Source of the DNA: an uncultured Cellulosilyticum sp. | Lineage (GTDB): Bacteria; Bacillota; Clostridia; Lachnospirales; Cellulosilyticaceae | Assembly (NCBI GenBank): GCA_934725855.1 | Contig: CAKVCL010000014.1 | Span: forward strand, 21,100 to 85,099 | DNA: 64,000 bases | Direction: 5' to 3' | Shown here: positions 7,991 to 16,929 of the stretch, one piece after another | Position numbering within the stretch: the first letter of the stretch is position 1 | Layout: every line of letters starts with the position of its first letter | Translations under genes and position numbers: made by a program | Notes under the pieces: generated by a model | Seen by the model: only the letters and a program-made list of their open reading frames with translations | The model's database searches: none | What the model was told of the DNA's origin: nothing

Positions 7991-8800
7991 TTATTTTCCA
8001 TGCCCTTTAATGGTCTGTAAAATGCTTTCTTTGACTCCTATAATAGCCTTTTTATCTAGTCCTAAATCTAAAATTTCTTCACTTGCCTTAACAAACTTTA
8101 AAAAATCGCAATTACCAGCCCGTTCGCCTATCCCCATAAAGGTGCAATCAATAAACTTGGCGCCACTTTTTGCTGCTTCTAATGAATTAGCCACTGCCAT
8201 TCCAAAATCATTGTGTGCATGAATTTCTATTTCTAAATTGGTATAGCTGCGAATATTATTTACCACATCTTTAACACTATGTGGAGTCATTACCCCTACA
8301 GTATCTGCATAACGGATTCTCTTGATGCCAAGCCCTTCTAGTGTCATACATAAGCTCACAACAAATGAGATATCTGCTCTAGAAGCGTCTTCAAAGCCTA
8401 TGGTTACTTCTTGATTCTGCTTTTTTGCATAAGTCACACAATCAATCATTCGCCCTTTTAGCCATTGTTTATTTTTCCCCAGTTTTGAATAAATATAGGC
8501 ATAAGATACTGGCACACTTATATGGACAATATCAGGCTTACATTCTATAGCAGCCAAAATACTTTCTTCATCTAAAGTACTCCATGCAGAAATAATCGCT
8601 TGTTCCTTCTTTGACATGATTTCCTTTATAGCCTCCTGTTCGCTTGCCCCTAAAGCTGGGATTCCTGCTTCAATCTGATAGATTCCTGCTGCGTCCATCT
8701 GCAAAGCAAGCCTTATCTTTTCTTCTTTGTTAAATGCAATGCCTGCACTTTGTTCTCCATCACGTAAGGTTGTATCTACAATGTAGCTTTTAAGCTTCAC
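7991..8800 (-). CDS. nifV-alpha: Homocitrate synthase alpha-type subunit (split NifV, catalytic half)
   Basis: The 269-residue protein is an HMGL-like TIM barrel with VDTTLRDGEQSAGIAF at the N-terminus (metal Asp and catalytic Arg). It has EIHAHNDFGMAVANS with the paired metal-binding His residues, and FMGIGERAGNCDF. It should condense acetyl-CoA with 2-oxoglutarate into homocitrate, the organic ligand of FeMo-cofactor. At this length it lacks the C-terminal part of one-piece NifV (about 380 residues). The start is GTG at 8798-8800, preceded by GAGGTGG and overlapping the end of the upstream gene by 11 bases, so translation is coupled. A related acyltransferase such as an isopropylmalate synthase paralogue is the alternative. 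Confidence 0.78.
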   Translation of the reverse strand: MKLKSYIVDTTLRDGEQSAGIAFNKEEKIRLALQMDAAGIYQIEAGIPALGASEQEAIKEIMSKKEQAIISAWSTLDEESILAAIECKPDIVHISVPVSYAYIYSKLGKNKQWLKGRMIDCVTYAKKQNQEVTIGFEDASRADISFVVSLCMTLEGLGIKRIRYADTVGVMTPHSVKDVVNNIRSYTNLEIEIHAHNDFGMAVANSLEAAKSGAKFIDCTFMGIGERAGNCDFLKFVKASEEILDLGLDKKAIIGVKESILQTIKGHGK

Positions 8801-9800
8801 TTATAACCACCTCTTTAACCAAATGTAAAAATTCTCGGTCTGTTAGGCTTCTTCCTTTATCCATACTAATAGTTTTCACATCTTCAACTAATTGTTTAAC
8901 TACATTATCCGGAACATGAACCCCTTTTTCCTTAAGTTTAAGTTTAATGGCACCTGTCCCTGAATGTTTACCAATTACTAATTTCCTAACCTTTCCTACT
9001 TCAACTGGATCATAAGGCTCATAGCCTAGCCCTTGTTTTTTACCTTTTTCTAATTGAACGCCTGCTTCAACATTAAAAATATTTTTACCTACAACGGCTT
9101 TGTTATAATTGATATGTCTTTGCGTGAGCTTTTCATAAAGCACACTGATACGTGGCATCATACGAAGATCCATACTCATTTTCTTATGCATAATGACTTT
9201 AATACCTATTAAAACTTCTTCTAATTTTGCATAGCCCCCTATTCCATTAAAGCTAACTGCCACACTTGTCCCACCATGCATTAACCATTCAATAGCTAGT
9301 GCCGTTGCACAAAAATATTTATCCTTTGGACAGAACTCTATCGTTTTGCCACTCGTTCTAATGAGTTTTTGGATTTTGCTTTCGTATTTCTCATGCATTA
9401 AATCATCTAGTCCTACTAACCTTACGATTCTTTTTTCACTCTTCTTATTGCTGCTACTCTCTTCAAGTTGGCTTTCTATTTTATCGAGCTGTTCTAAGTT
9501 TGCTACTTCAACTTCATGAATCACTTCAATAGGAAATTCACTAATTGCTTTTCCTTTATAAACATACTTATCAAATCCTGGGTAAGCTTCTATCTGCTTT
9601 GGACTATCAATTTTAAGTATATAATGTCCTTCTTTAGGCAGCTCGCTTATTTTTTCTAATATTGGTACAGAAAGCTCAATATAATCTACACCTACTTGAA
9701 CTAATAGATTACACATCTCTAGTAGCATATCCCCACTTACTAGCTCAATATTTTCTAGTTGTGATAATGTTCTATCAATAATCTTAATCATACTTTCCAC
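8790..9800 (-). CDS. nifV-omega: Homocitrate synthase omega-type subunit (split NifV, C-terminal half)
   Basis: This 336-residue partner has a degenerate barrel-like N-terminal half (IKIIDRTLSQLENIELVSG). Its C-terminal half carries the homocitrate/isopropylmalate-synthase signatures GGTSVAVSFNGIGGYAKLEE, VVGKNIFNVEAG and VIGKHSGTGAIKLKL. A two-gene nifV with omega upstream of alpha is established for Clostridium pasteurianum, and the order and overlap match here. No nifHDKENB genes are in the window, so the pair is separated from the cluster it presumably serves. Start: ATG at 9798-9800, but the internal ATG at codon 4 (MIKII) is also possible. Confidence 0.75.
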   Translation of the reverse strand: MESMIKIIDRTLSQLENIELVSGDMLLEMCNLLVQVGVDYIELSVPILEKISELPKEGHYILKIDSPKQIEAYPGFDKYVYKGKAISEFPIEVIHEVEVANLEQLDKIESQLEESSSNKKSEKRIVRLVGLDDLMHEKYESKIQKLIRTSGKTIEFCPKDKYFCATALAIEWLMHGGTSVAVSFNGIGGYAKLEEVLIGIKVIMHKKMSMDLRMMPRISVLYEKLTQRHINYNKAVVGKNIFNVEAGVQLEKGKKQGLGYEPYDPVEVGKVRKLVIGKHSGTGAIKLKLKEKGVHVPDNVVKQLVEDVKTISMDKGRSLTDREFLHLVKEVVISEA

Positions 9801-9821
9801 CCCTTATCTGTAATAAACAAA

Positions 9822-9868
9822 AAAGCGTCTAAATCCCCTCTAATTAATAGAAGGATTTAGACGCCTTT
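9822..9868 (-). terminator. Terminator between secDF and nifV-omega
   Basis: GCGTCTAAATCC (9825-9836) pairs perfectly with GGATTTAGACGC (9853-9864) and is followed on the minus strand by a T run. It lies 115 bases after secDF and 22 bases before the nifV-omega ATG. It could therefore also act as a leader attenuator for nifV. Confidence 0.75.
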
Positions 9869-9980
9869 GTCCAAAATAATTCTCTATAATACTGTACTTT
9901 AAGTATCACATAGATTTAACATAAGTGCAAGACTATAAACTATTTTTATTATATTTTTTGTTCACTTAAACCCTATTTTA

Positions 9981-12404
9981 TTAAGCTGATGCAGGCTTAC
10001 TTGCATTACTCTTTCGTCTTTTTTCTTTCCATTCTTGCCATGTTCCCCAAAGTGGCCCAGCTATGCAAACAGAAGAATAACAACCACTAATGAGTCCAAA
10101 TAGCATAGGAAGTGCAAACACTTTAATAGATTCTATGCCAAATAAAATCGCAAAAATCAAAATCGATAACACACACATTAATGTCGTTAAAGAAGTATTC
10201 ACTGAACGTGATAAGGTTTGTGTAATACTTTCACTAATTAAATCTCCCAAAGCCTTTTTGTGCTTACTGCCCATACTCTCCTTGTTTTCCCTGATACGGT
10301 CATAAAGCACAATGGTATCATTAATGGAATAACCAATGATCGTTAAAGTAACAGCTACATAAGCATCATTAATTGGAATGCCAAACCATACAAATACGAA
10401 AAATACAAACAGCACATCATGAATTAAGGCTAATACCGCCATCACACCTGCTGATAAGCCTGATAAAGTTTTAAAACGAATCCATACATAGCCCACAATA
10501 AATAAAGCAGATAAGCCTATCGCCATTATAGATTTCTGCAAAGCAACCTTTCCTATATAAGGCTCAACAACATACGCCTCAGAAAGCTCATACCCATTGT
10601 TAGGGACAGGTCTGACATCCTCTTCTGTGCTAGGGACAGGTTTTGCATCCCCAGCTTCTGTATCAGGGACAGGTTTGACATCTCCACCCTCTGCGTCAGG
10701 GACAGGTTTGACATCTCCACCCTCTGCGTCAGGGACAGGTCTGACATCTCCACCCTCTGCGTCAGGGACAGGTCTGACATCTCCACCCTCTGCGTCAGGG
10801 ACAGGTTTGACCTCAGCTCCATCTGAAAGGGTTTGATTTAATGCTTCTGTAATAGCGCCTTGTTTTTCTGGGCTAAGTCCCTCATTTCCAGCTAGCGTAA
10901 GCACTAATTTTTGTGCCTTGGTAGCTGGGTCTGTTGTAATCTGAGCACTTACACTTCGGTTAACCAACGCTTGTACACTGGTTACAATTGCATCCGTATC
11001 CACATTTCCTTCAAAGCTATATTTTAATACAGCCCCTCCAGCAAATTGTGTGTCTAGTTTTACGCCTACCACAAAGCAACTTATAAAGCCAGCTATCAAT
11101 AATACACTAGATAGTATAAATGCAATCTTTTTATTTTTATAAAATGGAATAGCAGCACGTTCTTTTTTCTTTCTAAACCATTTTTTATCATTCATTTTCT
11201 TAAATAAAATAATGGAACTCAGTAAGGATTTACTTACAAAAATGCCTGCTAAAAAGTTAATAACAAGTCCAGTAAGTAAGGTATATCCAAAGCTTAACAT
11301 AGAGCCTGACCCAAATATCATGAGCAAAATAGCGACAATAGCACTCGTAAAGTTTCCATCAAATACTGAGCTAAATGCCTTTTCGTAGCCTTTTTTAATA
11401 GCTTGTCTTACGCTAAGTCCTTTTGCAATTTCTTCACATATACGTTCTGAAATAATAACATTGGCATCTACAGCCATACCTAACGATAAAATGATACCTG
11501 CAATACCTGGCAAGGTTAAAGTAAACTGAGGTACAGATAAAGCAAGCAACTGTAATGCCATTTGCAAACATAGGGCAATACAACTCATTGTTCCAGGCAG
11601 TTTATAATAAATAATCATAAATAGGCAAACGCCTGCAAATGCTACAAGCCCTGCAATAATCATAATTTTAAGTGCGCCACTTCCTAATGTTGGACTTATA
11701 GAGCTATGGTTAGACGTGATCATTGAAAATGGTAATGCTCCTGCATTAATTTTATCAGATAAATCCTTTGCTTCTTGGGAACTTTTCATCCCATCAATCA
11801 TACATTCTCCACCTGATATTTTACTTTTTACTAATGGTGCAGAAATCACGGTATCATCCATTAAAATAGCCATTTGTTTACCAGTCATCTTTTCGGTTGC
11901 TTCCTCAAATGCCTTACTTCCAACTTCATCAAAGCTAAGTTGCACTATGTACTCTCCAGTTTCATTATTATAAGCAGGATTACTAGACTTTACATGACTG
12001 CCTTCAAGTAATACATTACCCTCCGTATCTCTAAAAGTAAGCTGAGCGGTTTCTCCTAATTCTGCTATGGCTTCCTCTGGATTAAAATTTACTTCGTCTG
12101 ACTTCCATGGAAATCTTACAATAATATAACCTTTTTGTTTATCTACAGTAATTTCACGCTCTAGTATATTTTTAGTGTCTAATCTTGTTTCAATAACATT
12201 TCTGGCTGCCTCCAATTCGCTGGCAGTTGGTACTCTATCTAAGTCTTCTGGTTCAAATACAGCTTCAATTCCACCTCGTATATCAATTCCAAAACGCATG
12301 TCCTTTGCGCCTTTTACTGATTTGCCGATACCAAATACACTCACTAAACTGACTAGTACAACCACCATAATCAGTCCAAAAAACTTTATTTTACTAGGTT
12401 TCAT
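9981..12404 (-). CDS. secDF: Fused SecD-SecF protein-export subunit with a repeat-expanded loop
   Basis: SecDF uses the proton gradient to pull preproteins out of the SecYEG channel. SecD fills about residues 1-410 (DMRFGIDIRGG near the N-terminus, VDANVIISERI in the membrane part). SecF fills about 425-807 (DTQFAGGAVLKYSF, then TIIGYSINDTIVLYDRIREN). Twelve membrane segments are expected. Between about residues 528 and 602, in SecF's large extracytoplasmic loop, six or seven repeats of 11 residues (VRPVPDAEGGD/VKPVPDAEGGD) are inserted before the strand resumes at ELSEAYVV. The repeats are in-frame copies of the dispersed DNA motif. Fusion of SecD and SecF is common in Firmicutes; the repeat loop is not. 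AGGAGG precedes the ATG. Confidence 0.92.
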   Translation of the reverse strand: MKPSKIKFFGLIMVVVLVSLVSVFGIGKSVKGAKDMRFGIDIRGGIEAVFEPEDLDRVPTASELEAARNVIETRLDTKNILEREITVDKQKGYIIVRFPWKSDEVNFNPEEAIAELGETAQLTFRDTEGNVLLEGSHVKSSNPAYNNETGEYIVQLSFDEVGSKAFEEATEKMTGKQMAILMDDTVISAPLVKSKISGGECMIDGMKSSQEAKDLSDKINAGALPFSMITSNHSSISPTLGSGALKIMIIAGLVAFAGVCLFMIIYYKLPGTMSCIALCLQMALQLLALSVPQFTLTLPGIAGIILSLGMAVDANVIISERICEEIAKGLSVRQAIKKGYEKAFSSVFDGNFTSAIVAILLMIFGSGSMLSFGYTLLTGLVINFLAGIFVSKSLLSSIILFKKMNDKKWFRKKKERAAIPFYKNKKIAFILSSVLLIAGFISCFVVGVKLDTQFAGGAVLKYSFEGNVDTDAIVTSVQALVNRSVSAQITTDPATKAQKLVLTLAGNEGLSPEKQGAITEALNQTLSDGAEVKPVPDAEGGDVRPVPDAEGGDVRPVPDAEGGDVKPVPDAEGGDVKPVPDTEAGDAKPVPSTEEDVRPVPNNGYELSEAYVVEPYIGKVALQKSIMAIGLSALFIVGYVWIRFKTLSGLSAGVMAVLALIHDVLFVFFVFVWFGIPINDAYVAVTLTIIGYSINDTIVLYDRIRENKESMGSKHKKALGDLISESITQTLSRSVNTSLTTLMCVLSILIFAILFGIESIKVFALPMLFGLISGCYSSVCIAGPLWGTWQEWKEKRRKSNASKPASA
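10598..10818. repeat. 33-base tandem repeats inside secDF
   Basis: GGGACAGG begins at 10603, 10633, 10666, 10699, 10732, 10765 and 10798, so the period is 33 (first interval 30). The unit reads GGGACAGGTCTGACATCTCC plus ACCCTCTGCGTCA. The multiple-of-three period keeps the secDF frame open. Near-identity of the central units indicates recent expansion or continuing recombination. Confidence 0.93.
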
Positions 12405-12595
12405 GTCATTTCCTCCTGATTTATTTTTACAAGACCTCTTATGACATATTAACCTTAGTTATTGTTTTATCCAATATTCTTCACTCATCTTTAACGCTAT
12501 TTTAACGTTAAATTTCTATCCATTATTGCATTTTACTGTATAATTTATATTATGTTTAAAATCATTCTATTGTATCAAATGGCAGGTGTTTACTA

Positions 12596-14098
12596 ATGAA
12601 TTATGTAAGAGATGGTATTAAAACCTTCACACTTCTTATCGTTTCTACGCTCCTTGCATATCTTTATTTTATCTCAACAGGGCACACAACTAATATTGCT
12701 ACACTTTATGTACTTTACGTTTTTCTTGTGGCTAGATTCACTTCTGGCTATATTTGGTGCATTGTTGCTTCTATTGGAGGTATGTTAGGGGTAAACTATA
12801 TGTTTACTTACCCTTATTTTGCTTTTAACTTTACATTGAGCGGCTATCCTCTCACCTTTATTGGTATGGTTATCATTGCTATTATTACAAGCACTCTTAC
12901 AGCTCATACCAAAGAACAGGCACGTGCTAAAGCTTTACGTGAAGCCTATTTAAGTAAGCTTAATGATATTAACAAAGAGCTTCTTATAGCCGAGCATACA
13001 GAGCAAATTATTTCACTTATTTTAAATTACATCACAAGCTCTGCTGACATTTCTTGTGCTTTTTATAAAGAAGACCCCATTACAGGGACTCGCCCTGAAT
13101 TTTTACTTATTAAACCAGAAGATGAAGCTGTTTTTACTTCAGATTATGAACAAGCCGTAGCTCATCTTGCTTATGTTTCACAAAAACCAATGGGAATGGA
13201 AGCTAATAATACGGATTCAAATTGCTTCTATTTTCCTATTATCTCTCATAATCATATTTGGGGACTTCTGGCACTTCTTTCAAAGGATAATCCTTTTTTC
13301 GTAAAAGAAAATTTTAACTTTCTTACACTTACAGTAACTCAAATGGCTCTAGCATTAGAAAGACAAAACTTATTTGATGAGCACCATAAGCTTGCTCTTG
13401 AAAGTGAAAAGGAAAAGATGCGTGCTAACTTGCTTCGTGCGGTTTCTCATGATCTTAGAACTCCATTAACCAGTATCATCGGTGCCAGTGCAGCTTATAT
13501 TGAAAATACAGATCAGCTTAAAGAAGAAGAGAAACTCGATCTCATTACCCATATTTATGAAGATTCTAATTGGCTCTTACATATGGTCGAAAATCTTCTT
13601 TCTGTAACACGCATTGTCAAAGAAACAGCTAAAGTGATTAAAAGTCCTGAACTTTTGGAGGAAGTCATTTCAGAAGCAGTTAGTAGGGTGAAAAAACGGT
13701 GTCCTGAAGGACTTGTACATGTTACGATTCCTGATGAAATGATTATCGTCCCTATGGACGCCACTTTAATTGAACAAGTCATTATTAATCTAGTTGAAAA
13801 TGCCATTAAACACGCTCACACTGACAAGCCTATTTTAGTTACAGCGCACCTAAACAATCGTTTGGTCACTATTGATGTTATTGATGAGGGTATCGGCATT
13901 CCTGAAAACAAATTAGCTACTATATTTGATGGTTATACCTTAGATTCCAACCAAAGTAGTGATACAACTAAAGGCATTGGCATTGGTTTATCCATCTGCA
14001 AAACCATTATTTCTGCCCATAGCGGCACCATCACAGCTAAAAATTTAGACAAAGGGGTTATGTTTAGCTTCTCTCTCCCCCTAGAACAAACAGATTAG
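12596..14098 (+). CDS. KdpD-like sensor histidine kinase lacking the KdpD/USP N-terminal region
   Basis: The 500-residue kinase starts directly with the DUF4118 four-helix membrane domain (about residues 8-105). A GAF-like domain follows (about 135-255). HisKA with phospho-acceptor His comes next in VSHDLRTPLTSI (about residue 284), then an HATPase with N box NLVENAIKHA, DEGIGIPE and GIGIGLSICK. Full-length KdpD of about 900 residues has an extra N-terminal ATP-binding sensory domain and a USP domain; both are absent. The paired regulator follows by 16 bases. No kdpABC pump genes are present, so K+ control is only one possibility. Confidence 0.85.
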   Translation: MNYVRDGIKTFTLLIVSTLLAYLYFISTGHTTNIATLYVLYVFLVARFTSGYIWCIVASIGGMLGVNYMFTYPYFAFNFTLSGYPLTFIGMVIIAIITSTLTAHTKEQARAKALREAYLSKLNDINKELLIAEHTEQIISLILNYITSSADISCAFYKEDPITGTRPEFLLIKPEDEAVFTSDYEQAVAHLAYVSQKPMGMEANNTDSNCFYFPIISHNHIWGLLALLSKDNPFFVKENFNFLTLTVTQMALALERQNLFDEHHKLALESEKEKMRANLLRAVSHDLRTPLTSIIGASAAYIENTDQLKEEEKLDLITHIYEDSNWLLHMVENLLSVTRIVKETAKVIKSPELLEEVISEAVSRVKKRCPEGLVHVTIPDEMIIVPMDATLIEQVIINLVENAIKHAHTDKPILVTAHLNNRLVTIDVIDEGIGIPENKLATIFDGYTLDSNQSSDTTKGIGIGLSICKTIISAHSGTITAKNLDKGVMFSFSLPLEQTD

Positions 14099-14114
14099 AA
14101 AGGATGTGCTAAAA

Positions 14115-14813
14115 ATGAGTGCAAAAGTTAATATATTAATTGTAGAAGATGAAAAAAACATTAGTACTTTTATAGCCACTACATTAAAAAGTAATGAATA
14201 TAAAGTCATAGAATGTCAAACAGGTAGCGAAGCCCTATCTATTACCACTTCTCATTGCCCTGATTTAATATTGCTAGACTTGGGACTTCCTGATATTGAT
14301 GGTATTACCGTTCTTAAATCTATCCGAGGTTGGTCAACGGTTCCTATTATCATTATTTCAGCTAGAACCCAAGAAAAAGAAAAGGTGTACGCGCTAGATG
14401 CAGGTGCTGATGACTATATTACCAAGCCCTTTGGTACTTCTGAACTTCTTGCCCGTATCCGCACCGCTTTAAGACATAGTTCTAAAAGAAGCACTAATCA
14501 CATTTTTACTGCTAAAAATCTATCCATTGATTTTGATAAACGTATGATTACAGTTGATGAGGTGGAAGTTCACCTCACTCAAATTGAATTTAAATTAGTT
14601 TCACTTTTAGCACAAAATGCTGGTAAAGTGCTTACTTATGATTACATTATCACCTCTATCTGGGGCCCTTATGCTGATAAAAACAATCAAATTTTACGTG
14701 TTAATATGGCTAATATTCGAAGAAAGCTTGAAAAAAATCCTGGTGATCCACAGTTTATATTCACCGAAGTAGGTGTCGGTTATCGAATGATTGAAGAGGA
14801 TACCACTAATTAG
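14115..14813 (+). CDS. KdpE-like OmpR-family response regulator
   Basis: A receiver domain (VNILIVEDEKN; phospho-acceptor Asp in LILLDLGLPDIDG; switch Lys in DDYITKPFG) is joined to an OmpR-type winged helix (LTQIEFKLVSLLAQNAGKVL...LRVNMANIRRKLE). A GTG-started frame opens at 14106, but AAAGGA at 14098-14103 is too close to it and better spaced for the ATG at 14115. The gene is in one transcript with the upstream kinase. The ending FTEVGVGYRM is typical of KdpE. Target genes are unknown here. Confidence 0.87.
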   Translation: MSAKVNILIVEDEKNISTFIATTLKSNEYKVIECQTGSEALSITTSHCPDLILLDLGLPDIDGITVLKSIRGWSTVPIIIISARTQEKEKVYALDAGADDYITKPFGTSELLARIRTALRHSSKRSTNHIFTAKNLSIDFDKRMITVDEVEVHLTQIEFKLVSLLAQNAGKVLTYDYIITSIWGPYADKNNQILRVNMANIRRKLEKNPGDPQFIFTEVGVGYRMIEEDTTN

Positions 14814-14867
14814 CTTCCCAAATTCCATTTTATAATATATTTTCCATGCCTAGGTTTAAGTAACCAC

Positions 14868-14913
14868 AATAAAAGACGTACCATACTCACTCATGAGTTG
14901 TACGTCTTTTATT
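14868..14913. terminator. Bidirectional terminator between the KdpE-like gene and pyk
   Basis: AATAAAAGACGTAC (14868-14881) pairs with GTACGTCTTTTATT (14900-14913). T runs on both strands let it end both convergent transcripts. Confidence 0.82.
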
Positions 14914-14947
14914 GTTCATTAAAAATAGATATGATATATCGTTTACT

Positions 14948-16690
14948 TTACCCATTACATGAAACTGTACCTGTTTCACCATCTAAGTTAACAATTGCAC
15001 CTGATTTTAATATATCTGTTGCATATTGAGCGCCTAAAATAGCTGGCATATCCAAACTTAATGCGACTACGGCTGCATGTGAATTAATGCCATCCTGTTC
15101 AACGATTATGCCAGCAGCCTGTTTGAGCTCCTCCATAATATGATTGCTTGTTTCAGGCACAACTAAAATATCTCCTGCCTTAAAGTTTTTCTTTACCTCT
15201 TCTTCTGTTTTACAAACACAAAGGCTAGCACAAACGCTTTTCTTGATAATACCTTGCCCTTTAAGTAAAATATGACCTACTACATGAACCTTAATGATAT
15301 TCGTTGTGCCTGATATGCCAAGAGGCACCCCTGCTGTAATAACGGCTAATTCACCAGATTTTACATAACCTGCTTGTTCTGCTTCCGATACAGCATCTTC
15401 AAATAACTCATCCGTATTATTTTCTTCCTTAATCATAAGAGGAAGAACTCCCCAAGACAAATTCATCTGACGATACACATGCTCATAAGTCGTACAGCCA
15501 ATAATAGGGCACTCTGGTCGATACTTAGAAATCATTCTAGCTGTTTTACCTGATTTAGTCACCGTTACAATGGCTGCTGCATTTAAATCATGAGCTGTTG
15601 TACATGTGGCATGAGAAATGGCATTCGTTACATCCTTATTCTCATTAGCTTCTCTTTTCTTAAAGGCTGCTTTATAATCAATATCTGCCTCTGCACTTCC
15701 TGCGATTTTAACCATTGTCATTAAGGCTTCCACTGGATATTTACCAGCTGCTGTTTCACCAGAAAGCATAATCGCACTTGTGCCATCATATATAGCATTT
15801 GCAACATCCGTCGCTTCCGCCCTTGTTGGTCTTGGATTTTTCATCATAGAATCCAGCATCTGCGTCGCCGTAATCACCTGTTTTCCTGCATTGTAAACCT
15901 TCTTTATAATCATCTTTTGAATAACGGGAACCTCTTGAATAGGAATCTCAACGCCCATATCCCCACGCGCCACCATAATGCCATCTGATACCCTAATAAT
16001 CTCATCTATATTGCGAACACCTTGCATATTTTCAATCTTAGCAATAATGTTCATTGTATTGCAGTTATACTCACTTAGAATCTTTCTAATCTCTAAAATA
16101 TCCTCAGCACACCTTGTAAAAGAAGCCGCAATAAAATCAAAACCTTGCTCAATACCAAAAATAATATCCTGCCTGTCCTTCTCACTAATAAAAGGCATTG
16201 ACAGCTGTACATTAGGAACATTTACACCCTTCATCTGAGAGATTAGTCCCCCATTTTGAACCAAACAAATGATATCTGTATCCGTTAAACGCATGACTTT
16301 TAATTCAATCAACCCATCATCAATTAAAATCTTATCCCCTACTGATACATCTTTGATTAAATTCTTATAAGAAATAGAAACACACTGATTATCTCCTATA
16401 ATCTCTCTAGTGGTTAATACAAACTCTTGCCCCTCTTCAATCATAATTGGATTTTCCTTTAGCTTTCCAATCCGAATCTCAGGTCCCTTAGTATCTAATA
16501 GTGTAGCAATCGGCAAATGAAGCTCCTCTCGAAAACGCTTCACACGCTCCATATTTCTCTCATGCTGTTTATAATCTCCATGTGAAAAATTAAACCGAGT
16601 TACATTCATCCCCTCAATCATAAGACGTTTTAAAACCTGATCATCATCTGTAGCTGGTCCTAATGTGCAAATAATCTTTGTTTTATTCAT
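14948..16690 (-). CDS. pyk: Pyruvate kinase with C-terminal PEP-utiliser-like domain
   Basis: Catalyses PEP + ADP to pyruvate + ATP at the end of glycolysis. Landmarks: TKIICTLGPATDD at the N-terminus, LDTKGPEIRIG, the active-site Lys in NIIAKIENMQG, VARGDMGVEIP, and MLDSMMKNPRPTRAEATDVAN, which binds PEP and metal. The enzyme is 580 residues rather than about 470. Residues 490-580 form the extra domain typical of Bacillus/Clostridium enzymes, with INSHAAVVALSLDMPAI resembling the phospho-His domain of PEP-utilising enzymes. It is monocistronic. Confidence 0.95.
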   Translation of the reverse strand: MNKTKIICTLGPATDDDQVLKRLMIEGMNVTRFNFSHGDYKQHERNMERVKRFREELHLPIATLLDTKGPEIRIGKLKENPIMIEEGQEFVLTTREIIGDNQCVSISYKNLIKDVSVGDKILIDDGLIELKVMRLTDTDIICLVQNGGLISQMKGVNVPNVQLSMPFISEKDRQDIIFGIEQGFDFIAASFTRCAEDILEIRKILSEYNCNTMNIIAKIENMQGVRNIDEIIRVSDGIMVARGDMGVEIPIQEVPVIQKMIIKKVYNAGKQVITATQMLDSMMKNPRPTRAEATDVANAIYDGTSAIMLSGETAAGKYPVEALMTMVKIAGSAEADIDYKAAFKKREANENKDVTNAISHATCTTAHDLNAAAIVTVTKSGKTARMISKYRPECPIIGCTTYEHVYRQMNLSWGVLPLMIKEENNTDELFEDAVSEAEQAGYVKSGELAVITAGVPLGISGTTNIIKVHVVGHILLKGQGIIKKSVCASLCVCKTEEEVKKNFKAGDILVVPETSNHIMEELKQAAGIIVEQDGINSHAAVVALSLDMPAILGAQYATDILKSGAIVNLDGETGTVSCNG

Positions 16691-16929
16691 ATCCCCAAAC
16701 CTCTTTTTTTGATTTATTAATTAGCATCTAAATTGTATCACGATTGCCCTTTTACATAGGGAATAATGACGATTCTTAGCAACTTCTTTATTTTCTGCCT
16801 TCAAACCTGTCCCATGTTGCAACTTCTTTCCTTACGTCAGACCTGTCCCCTCTTCATATAAAAAAACTACGTAGCAAGCTTTTGGCTTAGTACGTAGTTT
16901 TTTTATTACCTATTAATAAATTGTGCTTA
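16691..16929. repeat. Intergenic region with two GACCTGTCCC motif copies and a terminator
   Basis: Motif copies lie at 16803-16814 (AAACCTGTCCCA, degenerate) and 16836-16850 (GTCAGACCTGTCCCC), 35 bases apart, spaced by a CTTTCCTTACG-like pyrimidine stretch similar to the array near 2.2 kb. The rest is AT-rich pyk promoter DNA. The second copy sits ten bases from the terminator of the downstream kinase gene. Confidence 0.8.
16861..16904 (-). terminator. Terminator of the sensory operon
   Basis: AAAAAACTACGTA (16861-16873) pairs with TACGTAGTTTTTTT (16891-16904), with an inner GCAAGC/GCTT extension. It is 26 bases after the kinase stop on the minus strand. Confidence 0.82.

Noticed and set aside
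8950..8962. CACCTGTCCCTGA in nifV-omega as a motif copy
   Set aside because: It encodes GKHSGTGA, a conserved block of homocitrate and isopropylmalate synthases; the match is partial and explained by the protein.
10598..10818. CRISPR array
   Set aside because: Repeats are in-frame coding units without unique spacers and there are no cas genes; the same holds for 2172-2326 and 50968-51172.
10553..10836. Open frames on both strands through the secDF repeats
   Set aside because: Tandem repeats with a period divisible by three keep several frames open; only the SecDF frame continues on both sides into conserved protein.
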